From an uncultured Prevotellaceae bacterium (lineage in GTDB: Bacteria; Bacteroidota; Bacteroidia; Bacteroidales; Bacteroidaceae), in contig CAMJKP010000008.1 in the NCBI GenBank assembly GCA_946406435.1, positions 21,446-85,445 on the forward strand: a stretch of DNA of 64,000 nucleotides, written 5' to 3'. Of this stretch, positions 44,901-52,689 are shown piece after piece. A program made the position numbers and the translations under genes. Each line of letters starts with the position of its first letter. Within the stretch, counting starts at the first letter, position 1. Below the pieces are notes generated by a model. That model was given only the letters and a program-made list of their open reading frames with translations. It made no database searches and was not told where the DNA came from.

Positions 44901-45059
44901 TTCTCTCCATACAACAATGAGAGCGGTATGGATCCAGAGACCAACTCTAAGGGTGATGAGAATCAGGCTTCATCAAGTTACAACTCAAAGATTCTCGTAG
45001 TTGGTACAAACACTCCAACAACTCGTAACTACCTCTTCGGTCTTAACGTAACATTCTAA
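41979..45059 (+). CDS. susC: SusC-family TonB-dependent outer membrane transporter
   Basis: The 1026-residue protein has a signal peptide and a carboxypeptidase D regulatory-like domain (VRGTVVDSQGPLIGATVMEKGTNNG, about 45-125). A plug domain starts near LNEVVVIGYGTQRKESVTG, and a large beta-barrel ends NYLFGLNVTF. It imports oligosaccharides across the outer membrane, powered by TonB. It is followed 54 bases on by susD. Its promoter region contains six 19-bp repeats and faces the ten-gene glycosidase operon. The particular glycan cannot be read from sequence, and the neighbouring enzymes suggest substituted xylan. Confidence 0.96.
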   Translation: MNLNLKKATLVVTMSTVMMGLTPLTVAAETAGSMPTAPAKTGKVVRGTVVDSQGPLIGATVMEKGTNNGTVTDFDGNYSLKVSNPDAVLEVKYVGYLTEELAITGMSVVNFKLKEDGHNLNEVVVIGYGTQRKESVTGSVASMKGDIMREVPGADITQAMQGRIAGVQMMQTSSKPGASMQIRVRGTRSLTADNDPLIVLDGIPFAGTINDIDPSSIKSMDILKDASATAIYGSRGANGVIMVTTNKGSKGSNAQIKYNMYVGLKTNFAEVPMMNGDQLSQLRKVSGKYKNSLDEIDGTNTNWQDLLYENAFTTNHDISVSGGSATNSYNAGISYFRDESIIPTQNFKRYAMHGALDQEVGRYVKVGVSSNSNFSVSHNSNLGLYSSLSCSPLISPYNEDGSPREIAQMPQDKTWVVTGDRYKSLGDTYADESNTMATYNSFYGELKCPWVEGLKYRINLGLNFRYSDYGTYTGSGVFSADATTPGENSNTEAKWNWAIEHLLTFDRTFGKHTINFVGLFAAEKAYLHKTVLGAQDVFSDYQLWYNPGYATTQSVGPNDQKYEDPGLTSVMGRIMYNYADKYMLSVTVRNDKSSRLAIAKRSHTYPAISLGWNISKEEFMQNISWVNNLKLRAGYGETSNQAVDPFKTLGLLAPVAYNFGSKYATGFYLKEAKNDDLGWEYSNTYNVGVDFSLFGGRLSGTAEYYIQNTHDLLLSLNLPSTSGLKSQMANVGKTQNRGFELSLNGIIIENKDWTWEAGLNFYSNKNEITELADGSTRDEGNGWFVGHPINVLYDYEKIGIWQSDEEELRKILEPGGNAGMIKVKGGYDENGNPRAINASDRQIIELDPSWEGGFNTRVAYKNWDLSMVASFRHGGKLISTLYGASGYLNMLTGRRNNVDVNYWTENNPTNDYPFPGGILSGDNPKYGNSLALFSGSYLKFRTITLGYNFKGEWMKKVGLTSLRAYATVTNPFVLFSPYNNESGMDPETNSKGDENQASSSYNSKILVVGTNTPTTRNYLFGLNVTF

Positions 45060-45113
45060 GTTGTAAGAGATTAAAGATTAGAGATTAAAGTAAAAAGATT
45101 AAAGAATAAAAAT

Positions 45114-47069
45114 ATGAAATCAAAGATATTTTTAGCTGGAGCAGTAATGATGATGGGCATTGGCTTCACATCATGTGACAATGCGCTTGATGAACATCCA
45201 CGAGCAATCATCACTCCAGATTATTTCAATACAAAGTCTGGCATAGAGAAGGGTATCAACGCGCTATATGCCAACCTTCGTAATACTTGGGGACAGGGTT
45301 ACTACTTCAACTCTCTTGAGACTGGTACAGACGAATACACTTACGGACAGTCTGCCGACGAGAACTTCAAGTGTATGGATATGACGGCTGACGTTTCACC
45401 TCTTACACCTTCAAATTGTCGTGCTGACGTTCTTTGGAACAACGCTTTCATCGACATCAATACAGCAAATGTTGTAATTGAGAAAGGTAAGGAGCTCGGT
45501 ATGGATGAAAGCTTGATTGCAGAGGCCAATTTCTTCCGTGCATTAGATTACTTTGAGCTTGTTCAGACTTTTGGCGGCGTACCATTGGATCTCGGTGCTG
45601 GTGAACTTAAGTTCAATGATTCTCCAAACCGTGAAAGTAAGCGTAATACCGTACCAGAGGTTTATAAGGCAATCTTCGATGACTTGGTTTATGCTGTTGA
45701 GACTCTCCCTGACAAGTCTCGTATGACAGGTACCGTAACAAAGACAACAGCACGTCTGTTCCTTGCTAAGGCTTACCTCACATACGCTTGGTGGCTTGAG
45801 AACCCAAACAACATCCCAACATACCCAGAGTGCACACGTGATGCAAGCAAGGCTAAGGATTATTTCCAGAAGGCTTATGACACAGCAGTTGAAGCAATCA
45901 ACAATCCTGCGGGATATGGTCTTCAGCCTGCTTTCTTTGATACTTTCTATGGTCCTAATGATCGTAACTCTGAGATTCTTCTCTATGCTGACCACACAGC
46001 TCAGAATGAGTACTATAATGGTGGGGTAGGCTATGGTTACGGTAGTGGTGCTGCTCCTGACAACTTCTCTCACTGGATGAACCGCTGGAACTACACTAAT
46101 GCTCGTGCCGTTACAGCTGATGGCAAGCAAACCGACCCTCTCAAGCGTGAGGCTGCTGCAAGCTATGATCGTCCTTGGACACGTATGGCAACTCCTTGTG
46201 AGGTTCCTGCTATGTTCACGGATAAGAATATCGACTCACGTTTTGAAACTACCTTCGTTACAACATTCTTCGGAAACTGGAATAAGGGAGGTGATGCAAC
46301 TGCGTCTTATACTTGTGCTAATGGCATGCCTGTAAAGAATGGTGAGGTTGTACTTACATTCTATGGTGAGAATGACCCAGAGGTTGTTTACAAGGCAAAT
46401 CAGAGCGGTATAGCTGCTGGTGAGAAGCCAGGCGTTGCATCTTGGATTATCACTCCTGACCACCTCACACGTATTGCATACCTCAACGTATGGAAGAATG
46501 GTTATTACAACGAGACTGACGATGGTACAGGCCTCGGACAGCCTAATGGTGCAAACCCACGTCCTGCAAACATTGCTCGTTTTGCAGAGTTCTACTTCAT
46601 CGCTGCTGAGGCTGCTGTGAAAGGTGCAACAGTACAGGGCGACATGACTGCCTACAACCTTATAAACGTAATCCGTGCTCGTGCAGGTAAGTGGAGAATC
46701 GCTGCTAATGCCGACAAGGATCAGAGAGACATTCAGGCAGGTCCTAAGTATCTTGACGTATATGAGGATCATAGTGCAGAGATGGTGGCTGCAACTCCTA
46801 AGGACATCACTATCGACTACATCCTTGACGAGCGTTTCCGCGAGTTCTATGGTGAGGGCCTCCGTTGGTGGGATCTCGTTCGTACTCAGAAGTGGGAAGA
46901 AAAAGCAAGCACATACACTATAGGTGGTAATGATTATGGTTCTGCTGTAGAGAAACATACTCGTGAGATTAAGAAATCTTACTACCTCCGTCCAATTCCA
47001 CAGGGTCAGATTGACGCTCTTCAGATGAATGCTGACAAAAAGGCTGCATACCAGAACCCTGGATATTGA
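45114..47069 (+). CDS. susD: SusD-family glycan-binding lipoprotein
   Basis: The 651-residue lipoprotein (lipobox FTSC, Cys20) has the RagB/SusD fold with an N-terminal TPR-like helical part (ALDYFELVQTFGGVPL). The C-terminal RFREFYGEGLRWWDLVRTQKW and YYLRPIPQGQI segments are diagnostic. It caps SusC and captures oligosaccharides at the cell surface. It follows susC with a short AT-rich gap of repeated gattaaag words. A strong terminator follows it, so susCD forms its own plus-strand transcript. Confidence 0.96.
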   Translation: MKSKIFLAGAVMMMGIGFTSCDNALDEHPRAIITPDYFNTKSGIEKGINALYANLRNTWGQGYYFNSLETGTDEYTYGQSADENFKCMDMTADVSPLTPSNCRADVLWNNAFIDINTANVVIEKGKELGMDESLIAEANFFRALDYFELVQTFGGVPLDLGAGELKFNDSPNRESKRNTVPEVYKAIFDDLVYAVETLPDKSRMTGTVTKTTARLFLAKAYLTYAWWLENPNNIPTYPECTRDASKAKDYFQKAYDTAVEAINNPAGYGLQPAFFDTFYGPNDRNSEILLYADHTAQNEYYNGGVGYGYGSGAAPDNFSHWMNRWNYTNARAVTADGKQTDPLKREAAASYDRPWTRMATPCEVPAMFTDKNIDSRFETTFVTTFFGNWNKGGDATASYTCANGMPVKNGEVVLTFYGENDPEVVYKANQSGIAAGEKPGVASWIITPDHLTRIAYLNVWKNGYYNETDDGTGLGQPNGANPRPANIARFAEFYFIAAEAAVKGATVQGDMTAYNLINVIRARAGKWRIAANADKDQRDIQAGPKYLDVYEDHSAEMVAATPKDITIDYILDERFREFYGEGLRWWDLVRTQKWEEKASTYTIGGNDYGSAVEKHTREIKKSYYLRPIPQGQIDALQMNADKKAAYQNPGY

Positions 47070-47119
47070 TTTATGATAAGTATTAGTTAATAAGGGATAA
47101 TATAATATCCCACATTATG

Positions 47120-47157
47120 AGAGTGACAGGCTCTGTTTTTGCCAGAGCTGTCACTCT
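47120..47157 (+). terminator. Terminator of susCD
   Basis: AGAGTGACAG pairs with CTGTCACTCT, extended by CTCTG/CAGAG, around a T-rich loop and followed by a T-rich tail. Confidence 0.88.
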
Positions 47158-47207
47158 CTTTCTTTGATTAATTGTAAGCAGAATAATATTGATGATTCCT
47201 TTGTTCT

Positions 47208-47320
47208 TCTAAGTAACTCCTATGCACCTCCCTTCTAAGTCCTATGTAACTCCCATTTTTCTCCCATTCTCAGGAACGGACTTACAACGGACCTGAAACG
47301 GACTTACAACGGACCTACTA
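47208..47320. repeat. 11-bp-period inverted array G
   Basis: Left units tcctatgcacc, tcccttctaag, tcctatgtaac, tcccatttttc, tcccattctca; right units ggaacggactt, acaacggacct, gaaacggactt, acaacggacct. Phase is exact across the centre. Confidence 0.9.
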
Positions 47321-47356
47321 TTATGGCAAAAACAAAGCAAATGCGATTTTTTTTAA

Positions 47357-47633
47357 AGAATTAAATGCCAAACACGTACATGGGGGTGAAAACCGCATGA
47401 TAACACATTGTGTATCAAAGCGTTTATAGGCATGTACGTGTTTGCTTAACACGTACATGAGTCGTACATAACACGTACATGATTTGTGCTCATTTTATAA
47501 AAAAACGAATTATGACGACCTATGTATGTGTTATGTACGTGTTTGACAAACACGTACATGCTCTTAACTTGTTTGTTATCAGTATACTTACGATCGATTT
47601 TAGCTATCATGTACGTGTTTGGCGTTTAATTCT
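47357..47633. repeat. ACACGTACATG repeat cluster bounded by 26-bp inverted repeats
   Basis: Seven copies of AACACGTACATG occur in both orientations (47371, 47431r, 47448, 47470, 47533r, 47548, 47608r). Outer arms 47357-47382 and 47608-47633 match at 25 of 26 positions. The cluster lies 260 bases upstream of a VapE-like ATPase gene. Confidence 0.85.
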
Positions 47634-47770
47634 AAAAAAAAAATCGTTTGTGTTTGAGTAAAAATTAAGGAGTCATTTTTTTTGAAGAAAAATCTTCGTG
47701 AGATTCAACAACTTACACTCATTTTAACATTCTGGACGAAAATATACAGAGAAAATTTCTTGCGAAATAT

Positions 47771-47801
47771 TTGCAAATTGAAAAATCATTTTGTAACTTT
47801 G
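47771..47801 (+). promoter_or_regulatory. Promoter of VapE-like gene
   Basis: TTG at 47771-47773, 20 bases, TAACTTTG at 47794-47801, about 90 bases before the start codon. Confidence 0.65.
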
Positions 47802-47893
47802 CACACCCAACATAATCGAAAAAAAAGGGAAATCTAAATCTTACGTTTATCGTAATTAACAATTAAATTTTTGTCTTATTTAAATTCTAACTT

Positions 47894-49060
47894 ATGAAGA
47901 AAAAACAGCAACTAAGTGCACAGGTTGCCGAGGAATTCCTCGCGCAGAACTATGCCTTCCGTAAGAACATTCTTAACGGTAAAGTAGAGTTCAAGGACAT
48001 TCAGAAGGAGTCTGATTATCGTATTTTTACCAAGGAGGCACTCAACTCCGTAATCCATCGTGCAAAGGTGGAGGGCATGGAGTGTGAAGGCAAGGACATC
48101 AAGGAGGTTATCTTCTCCGAGAACACCGTTATCCATAATCCTATCAAGGAGTATATGGACGCTCTGCCAGAATGGGACGGCAAGGATCGTGTCACGCCTC
48201 TCTGGCATCGTCTGGGTGATGTGAGTGACGAGATGTGCGAATTCCTGCGCATATACCATCGCTCTTGCGTGGCTCATTGGCTTCAGCTTGACACGCTTCA
48301 CGGTAATGAATGTGTGCCAACTCTCATTGGCTGTCAGGGTTGCGGAAAGACGACCTTTGCCAAGCGTCTGCTGCCCGTAGAGCTTCGTCAGTATTTCCTC
48401 GACCACCTCAACCTCTCTAATAAATTTGATAAGGAGATGGCTCTTACCAATAACCTTCTTGTCAATCTTGATGAGCTTGAGGCTATCCGTCCTTCTCAAC
48501 AGGCTTCGCTCAAGCAAACACTCTCAAAGTCAAAGGTCAATGGTCGTCCTATCTTCGGCGGTTCACAGGATGACAAGCCTCGTTTTGCATCTTTCATAGC
48601 TACTACCAATAATCCGCATCCTCTTAGTGACGTGACAGGTTCACGCCGTTATCTCTGTATCAAAATCGCAGAGGGTTGTCTTATTGATAATGATAGTCCT
48701 ATAGAGTACGAGCAACTCTTTGCCCAACTGAAGTATGAAGTAGAGGTTGAGAAGAAATCCTATTGGTTTACCAATGAGCAGACAAAGCGCATTCAGGAAC
48801 TCAACGCTCCGTTTATGCAGACATCAGACCTTGAGCAGATGATAGACTCATGTTTCCGTAAGCCAGCGGAAGGTGAAGAGGCTGAGGCGATGAGCACTAA
48901 TCAGATTATCAATGTGATAAGGAAGGAATTTACTAATCTTACCGTTAGCCACTCCACTATCGTGAACCTTGGTCTCAGGCTCAAGGAAATGGGGTATGAT
49001 GTGCATCGCACTTTCAAGGGAAGGGTGTATAGCATAGTACAGAAAAAGAAGGCGGCATAA
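47894..49060 (+). CDS. VapE-family P-loop ATPase, solitary
   Basis: The 388-residue protein is a virulence-associated-E type helicase domain. The Walker A motif GCQGCGKTTFAKRLL is near residue 145, Walker B NLLVNLDELEAI near 190, and a sensor region with IATTNNPHPLSDVTGSRRYLCI. It matches the ATPase half of primase-helicases of phages and satellites but lacks a primase domain. The C-terminus (SHSTIVNLGLRLKEMGYDVHR) looks like a winged helix. It sits alone between susD and a glycosidase operon, with an iteron-like repeat cluster upstream and a long inverted repeat downstream. It is likely a relic or minimal mobile element. Confidence 0.85.
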   Translation: MKKKQQLSAQVAEEFLAQNYAFRKNILNGKVEFKDIQKESDYRIFTKEALNSVIHRAKVEGMECEGKDIKEVIFSENTVIHNPIKEYMDALPEWDGKDRVTPLWHRLGDVSDEMCEFLRIYHRSCVAHWLQLDTLHGNECVPTLIGCQGCGKTTFAKRLLPVELRQYFLDHLNLSNKFDKEMALTNNLLVNLDELEAIRPSQQASLKQTLSKSKVNGRPIFGGSQDDKPRFASFIATTNNPHPLSDVTGSRRYLCIKIAEGCLIDNDSPIEYEQLFAQLKYEVEVEKKSYWFTNEQTKRIQELNAPFMQTSDLEQMIDSCFRKPAEGEEAEAMSTNQIINVIRKEFTNLTVSHSTIVNLGLRLKEMGYDVHRTFKGRVYSIVQKKKAA

Positions 49061-49067
49061 ATATAGA

Positions 49068-49160
49068 AACTGACAATAATTACCAATCTACGCAATCTTT
49101 TTCCATAAATATCCATTTTTATTGGTTGAAGATTGGTAAGATTGGTAATTATTGTCAGTT
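49068..49160. repeat. 22-bp perfect inverted repeat after VapE-like gene
   Basis: Arms 49068-49089 and 49139-49160 (AACTGACAATAATTACCAAT and its complement) are identical over 22 bp with a 49-base loop. A partial extra AGATTGGTA copy lies inside. It starts 8 bases after the stop. Confidence 0.88.
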
Positions 49161-49187
49161 AAAAGCAGCTTGCTGCTTGTCCTCGTC

Positions 49188-49223
49188 AATTATTCGCTGA
49201 AGCTCATCAAGCTGAAGCAAGTC
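49188..49223 (-). repeat. Dispersed hairpin repeat, copy 3
   Basis: TTCGCTGAAGCTCATCAAGC followed by tgaagcaagt matches the copy between cydA and cydB. Confidence 0.6.
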
Positions 49224-49249
49224 GCCGAGCTCACGTTAACTTTTAATTT

Positions 49250-50917
49250 TTACTTCAACGTGATTGTTGCTATACCGCCAGCCTGTTTGGTTGGATAGTA
49301 GAAAGCGGCATAGCGAGTACCCATGAAGAGACGGCGGTAGTCGAATATCATCTTATACTCGTTACCTATTGATTTCCAGGTCTTTCCCTTGTCGATGCTG
49401 TAAGAGAATGTTGCCATGTCACGACCAGGGTTGAAGTCACAGTTCATCACCATGCGGATATCCTTCACCTTAGAAGATGCGAGAGGAATGCGGGCAACTT
49501 CCTTACGCTTAACCTCTGTGATTTCCTTCTTCTGGTCAGATAGCTGTACGTTCTCCTCTGTAAAAACGAGGAAGTACTTACTGCCTTCTTTCTTTACGGT
49601 AAGGAGGGCTGCATCGCCGTTGAATGCAGAGAGTCCTACACAGTCGCCATCCTTAATCTTTGAAGCATCGATAGTGATAGTGTCAGAGCAGGTAGGTCCC
49701 CAAGTGCGCCAAGTGAGGGTGTTGCGTGCAGAATATATGCCGCCCTTCACATTGTTTGGCAAATCATTGTTGAGAATGCCCTTTAGAGTGATTGTAGAGC
49801 CTTTAACTATCTTGGTTGGTGCAATTACCTCTCCCTGTGGGTTCTTTGCGCTTATAGCCTCTGAAATGAAGTTGTGGTTCCACTGATAGTCCTTTGTCAG
49901 GGTTACGCCATTGGATAGCTGTTGGTTCACAGGTGTCAGGTTTTGGAAGGTAGAGGCATCAACATCATAGAGCTTAACGGAATCAGGAATGAGTCCGTCG
50001 CCTTTGTTGCCGAGCATTGGCCAGCCGTCAATCCATGAGCATGGCTCGAGGGTGAGGATACGTCCTACGCCTCCGCGGTCTTGGAACATAACACCATACC
50101 ACTCTCCACGCTTACCGTCCACGATAGTACCCTGACCGGCATAGGGGAAGCCTCCGAATGGACTCTTGAAGATAACCTTGCTCTCGTAAGGACCTTCGAT
50201 ATTCTTACTACGATAGCAGATTTCCTGACGACCTGTTCTTGGCCAAGAGATACAGAGGAGGTAGTACATTCCGTCGTGCTTGATTACGCGGCTACCTTCA
50301 TGCAGACCATCAGGCTTGCCCTGAAGTTCGAGAACCTTGTTCACGCCACCTTTCTTCTCTGCTGTAAGGTCAGGCTCAAGTTCCACGAGACGGATGTTGC
50401 CGCTACCTGAGAATACATACACACGACCGTCATCGTCGAAGAAGAGGGAAGAATCGTGGTATGCGGGAAGACGGCTATGGAGTTTCCAGCCCTTAGCTGG
50501 ATCGTCGGTCTTGAAGACCATAGACTTATGCGGGTCGTCGTTAGCTACGAAGAGAGCCCAGAACGTTCCCTTGTTATAGCGAAGAGAGGTAGCCCATTGT
50601 CCGCGACCATATACCGTACCTTCATTAAGATCATAGCGTGGTGTGTCCTTAATGGCATCTGTGAGATATGATACTGTCTCCCAGTTTACGAGGTCTTTGC
50701 TTCGCATGATAGGGCCTCCAGGAAACAGATGCATAGTGGTTGTTACGAGATAGTAATACTCGCCTACGCGGATGATGTCAGGATCAGGATAGTCAGACCA
50801 GATATAGGCATTCTTCACGCTGCTTTGAGCGCGACATTTGTCTGCTTCCGAAAACGGAAAAAGACTGAATAATGCAAGTGCTAAGGTGATGCACTTTAAG
50901 GTTAGATTTTGTTTCAT
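49250..50917 (-). CDS. GH43 beta-xylosidase-like enzyme with C-terminal beta-sandwich
   Basis: The 555-residue exported protein has GH43 residues in SDYPDPDII (base), HDSSLFFDDDG and GLHEGSRV (acid). A DUF1349-type beta-sandwich follows from about residue 340 (SEAISAKNPQGEV ... RMVMNCDFNPGRD ... FSYSIDKGKTWKSIG). This architecture is typical of GH43 exo-xylosidases and alpha-L-arabinofuranosidases of the XynB type. The signal peptide ends FPFSEADKCRAQ, again with an insert resembling LPFGK. It is the last gene of the second minus-strand PUL run. Confidence 0.9.
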   Translation of the reverse strand: MKQNLTLKCITLALALFSLFPFSEADKCRAQSSVKNAYIWSDYPDPDIIRVGEYYYLVTTTMHLFPGGPIMRSKDLVNWETVSYLTDAIKDTPRYDLNEGTVYGRGQWATSLRYNKGTFWALFVANDDPHKSMVFKTDDPAKGWKLHSRLPAYHDSSLFFDDDGRVYVFSGSGNIRLVELEPDLTAEKKGGVNKVLELQGKPDGLHEGSRVIKHDGMYYLLCISWPRTGRQEICYRSKNIEGPYESKVIFKSPFGGFPYAGQGTIVDGKRGEWYGVMFQDRGGVGRILTLEPCSWIDGWPMLGNKGDGLIPDSVKLYDVDASTFQNLTPVNQQLSNGVTLTKDYQWNHNFISEAISAKNPQGEVIAPTKIVKGSTITLKGILNNDLPNNVKGGIYSARNTLTWRTWGPTCSDTITIDASKIKDGDCVGLSAFNGDAALLTVKKEGSKYFLVFTEENVQLSDQKKEITEVKRKEVARIPLASSKVKDIRMVMNCDFNPGRDMATFSYSIDKGKTWKSIGNEYKMIFDYRRLFMGTRYAAFYYPTKQAGGIATITLK

Positions 50918-50944
50918 GTTTGGTGGTTGTTTTTTTGGTTTGTT

Positions 50945-51050
50945 TTTTAAAAAAATAAAAAGTAAAAATTAAAAAGTAATAAGTTACAGATTACGCATAT
51001 TCGCATAAAGTGTAATTATACTTTTTAATTTTTACTTTTAAATTATTACT
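50945..51050. repeat. AT-rich inverted repeat between two GH43 genes
   Basis: AAAAAGTAAAAATTAAAAAG near 50957 is mirrored by CTTTTTAATTTTTACTTTTA near 51030. It could act as a terminator or processing site. Confidence 0.55.
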
Positions 51051-52524
51051 TTTTCAGATTCCACTTAGAGTTATCGCTATTGAAATCGTACTTCTCAAGA
51101 ATTGGAGTACTGTCAGCGATAGAGTAGAGAACATACTCCTTGTTCACACCTTCCTTACCAGGAATCTTCTTAGGCATGATGCGGTATGTTCCGTCGGTGA
51201 GCTGCTCGATGCGCCAGAGCTGAGAATCGTCGCCTGTGAACTTAGCCACAGTCTCAACTTCCATATCTGCGGTAGCGCAGAGTGCACGCTCAGTACCTTC
51301 GATTGTGATCTTGAAGTATGGGTTAGAGAGATAACCTCCAGCCTCTGGAACTGCTGTGATAGTCCAGTTCTGGTGAGGACGTCCCATATAGTCACCAATG
51401 CGGACACCGATGTTACCGTTCTTCTTCCATGCATCAGCAATAGCATTCCAACCATCCTTTACCTGATCGAGAGTCTGGTTAGGAATAGACTTTGTTGGCT
51501 GATTAGGATTTACGCGGTTCCACATAGCGCGCTCCTGTTCCATACGAACGAAATCTACAGAGATCTCAAGACCGTAGCCACGGCGCTCAGAGATGATTGA
51601 GTATGTGCCTTCCTCCAGTTTCTCACCAGCGTAAGGCCATCCGTTCTTCCAGAGGAGAGGACGAACAGCAAGAACGCTGCGACCGCTACGGTCAAGGTCA
51701 GCCTCCCAGTGGAATGATGTTACCTCAACACCCTCATCGATGACTGTGCGTCCGAAGTGACCTGCACCTACAGCACGCTTACCGCCTGCAACAACCATAC
51801 GGCCACCGCCATGGAACATATCGCGTCCTACGTTGTCGATGTATGGTCCTGTTGGCTCCTTACTGCGTCCGCATACGATATTGTATGTTGAGTTCACACC
51901 GTCACAGCATGTACCGTGTGTTCCGAGCAGATAGTAGTAACCATCCTTATAGATAAGATCAGAAGCCTCACAGTCGATAGCGATATCCTTTGCCTTGTTG
52001 CCATCCTTACGTGCACCAGTCTTAGGGTCAAGCTCCACGATACGGATGTTACCGAAGTAAGTACCGTAAGAGAGCCACAGACGACCGGTTGTTGGGTCGA
52101 GCAGAAGACCTGCGTCGATAGCATCGCAATCCTCATCACCGTCAGAAGATGCAACCTCTATAGGCTCTGTGAACTTGAAGCGAGGAGACTGTGGGTCAAG
52201 TGTCTCGTTCCACATAGTGAGTACTCGGCCGTTATGACCACCACCGAGACCACCGCCTGTGGCACTATATGCGATAAGGTAACGGTCACCAATCTTCATA
52301 GCATCTGGGGCAGCACCACCACCAGGACGTACCGGACCGCTGTGCCATGACCAACCATCGTCGGTCACAATACCACCACCGCCTGTGCCGAATGTGTACC
52401 ATTTGCCGTCACACTCTACGAGGGTAGATGGGTCATGAATCCATGGCTGACCTATCTGAGCAAAGGCAGAACCGAGCCAAGCCACGTTTAATGTTGCTGC
52501 TAATATATATTTCTTTAACACCAT
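51046..52524 (-). CDS. GH43 arabinanase-like enzyme
   Basis: The 492-residue exported protein has GH43 motifs WIHDPSTLV (base), DAIDAGLLLDPTTG and CEASDLIYKDGYYYLL (acid). Active-site features such as the glycine-rich GTGGGGIV and the HGTCCDG loop recall endo-arabinanase-type subfamilies. The last 130 residues resemble a ricin-like or lipocalin-like module (DGTYRIMPKKIPG). If it is endo-acting it would be the only endo-enzyme of the locus. Exo-arabinofuranosidase activity is also possible. It is flanked on both sides by AT-rich intercistronic repeats. Confidence 0.85.
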   Translation of the reverse strand: MVLKKYILAATLNVAWLGSAFAQIGQPWIHDPSTLVECDGKWYTFGTGGGGIVTDDGWSWHSGPVRPGGGAAPDAMKIGDRYLIAYSATGGGLGGGHNGRVLTMWNETLDPQSPRFKFTEPIEVASSDGDEDCDAIDAGLLLDPTTGRLWLSYGTYFGNIRIVELDPKTGARKDGNKAKDIAIDCEASDLIYKDGYYYLLGTHGTCCDGVNSTYNIVCGRSKEPTGPYIDNVGRDMFHGGGRMVVAGGKRAVGAGHFGRTVIDEGVEVTSFHWEADLDRSGRSVLAVRPLLWKNGWPYAGEKLEEGTYSIISERRGYGLEISVDFVRMEQERAMWNRVNPNQPTKSIPNQTLDQVKDGWNAIADAWKKNGNIGVRIGDYMGRPHQNWTITAVPEAGGYLSNPYFKITIEGTERALCATADMEVETVAKFTGDDSQLWRIEQLTDGTYRIMPKKIPGKEGVNKEYVLYSIADSTPILEKYDFNSDNSKWNLKK

Positions 52525-52689
52525 TTTATTTACTATTTAGCTATTTACTATTGACTATTGATTTACTATTTTTTTATTTACTATTTACAATTCTGCTATT
52601 TTCCGTTGATTTACAATAAATAGTACATCAACCAAATAGTACATAAATTGTAAATAGTAAATAGTCAAATAGTAAATCTTTTATTAATT
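52525..52689. repeat. Low-complexity ACTATTTACTATTT region
   Basis: The 165-base gap is made of repeated atttacta/tttac words, with the second half (aatagtaaatag) inverted relative to the first. The words recur near 17356 and 37983. Confidence 0.6.

Noticed and set aside
46236..46958. 240-codon open frame antisense to susD
   Set aside because: It lies wholly inside a conserved SusD gene, and codon constraint explains the lack of stops.
47357..47633. CRISPR array from the ACACGTACATG repeats
   Set aside because: Repeats are short, in both orientations, with irregular and sometimes overlapping spacing, and no cas genes are present.
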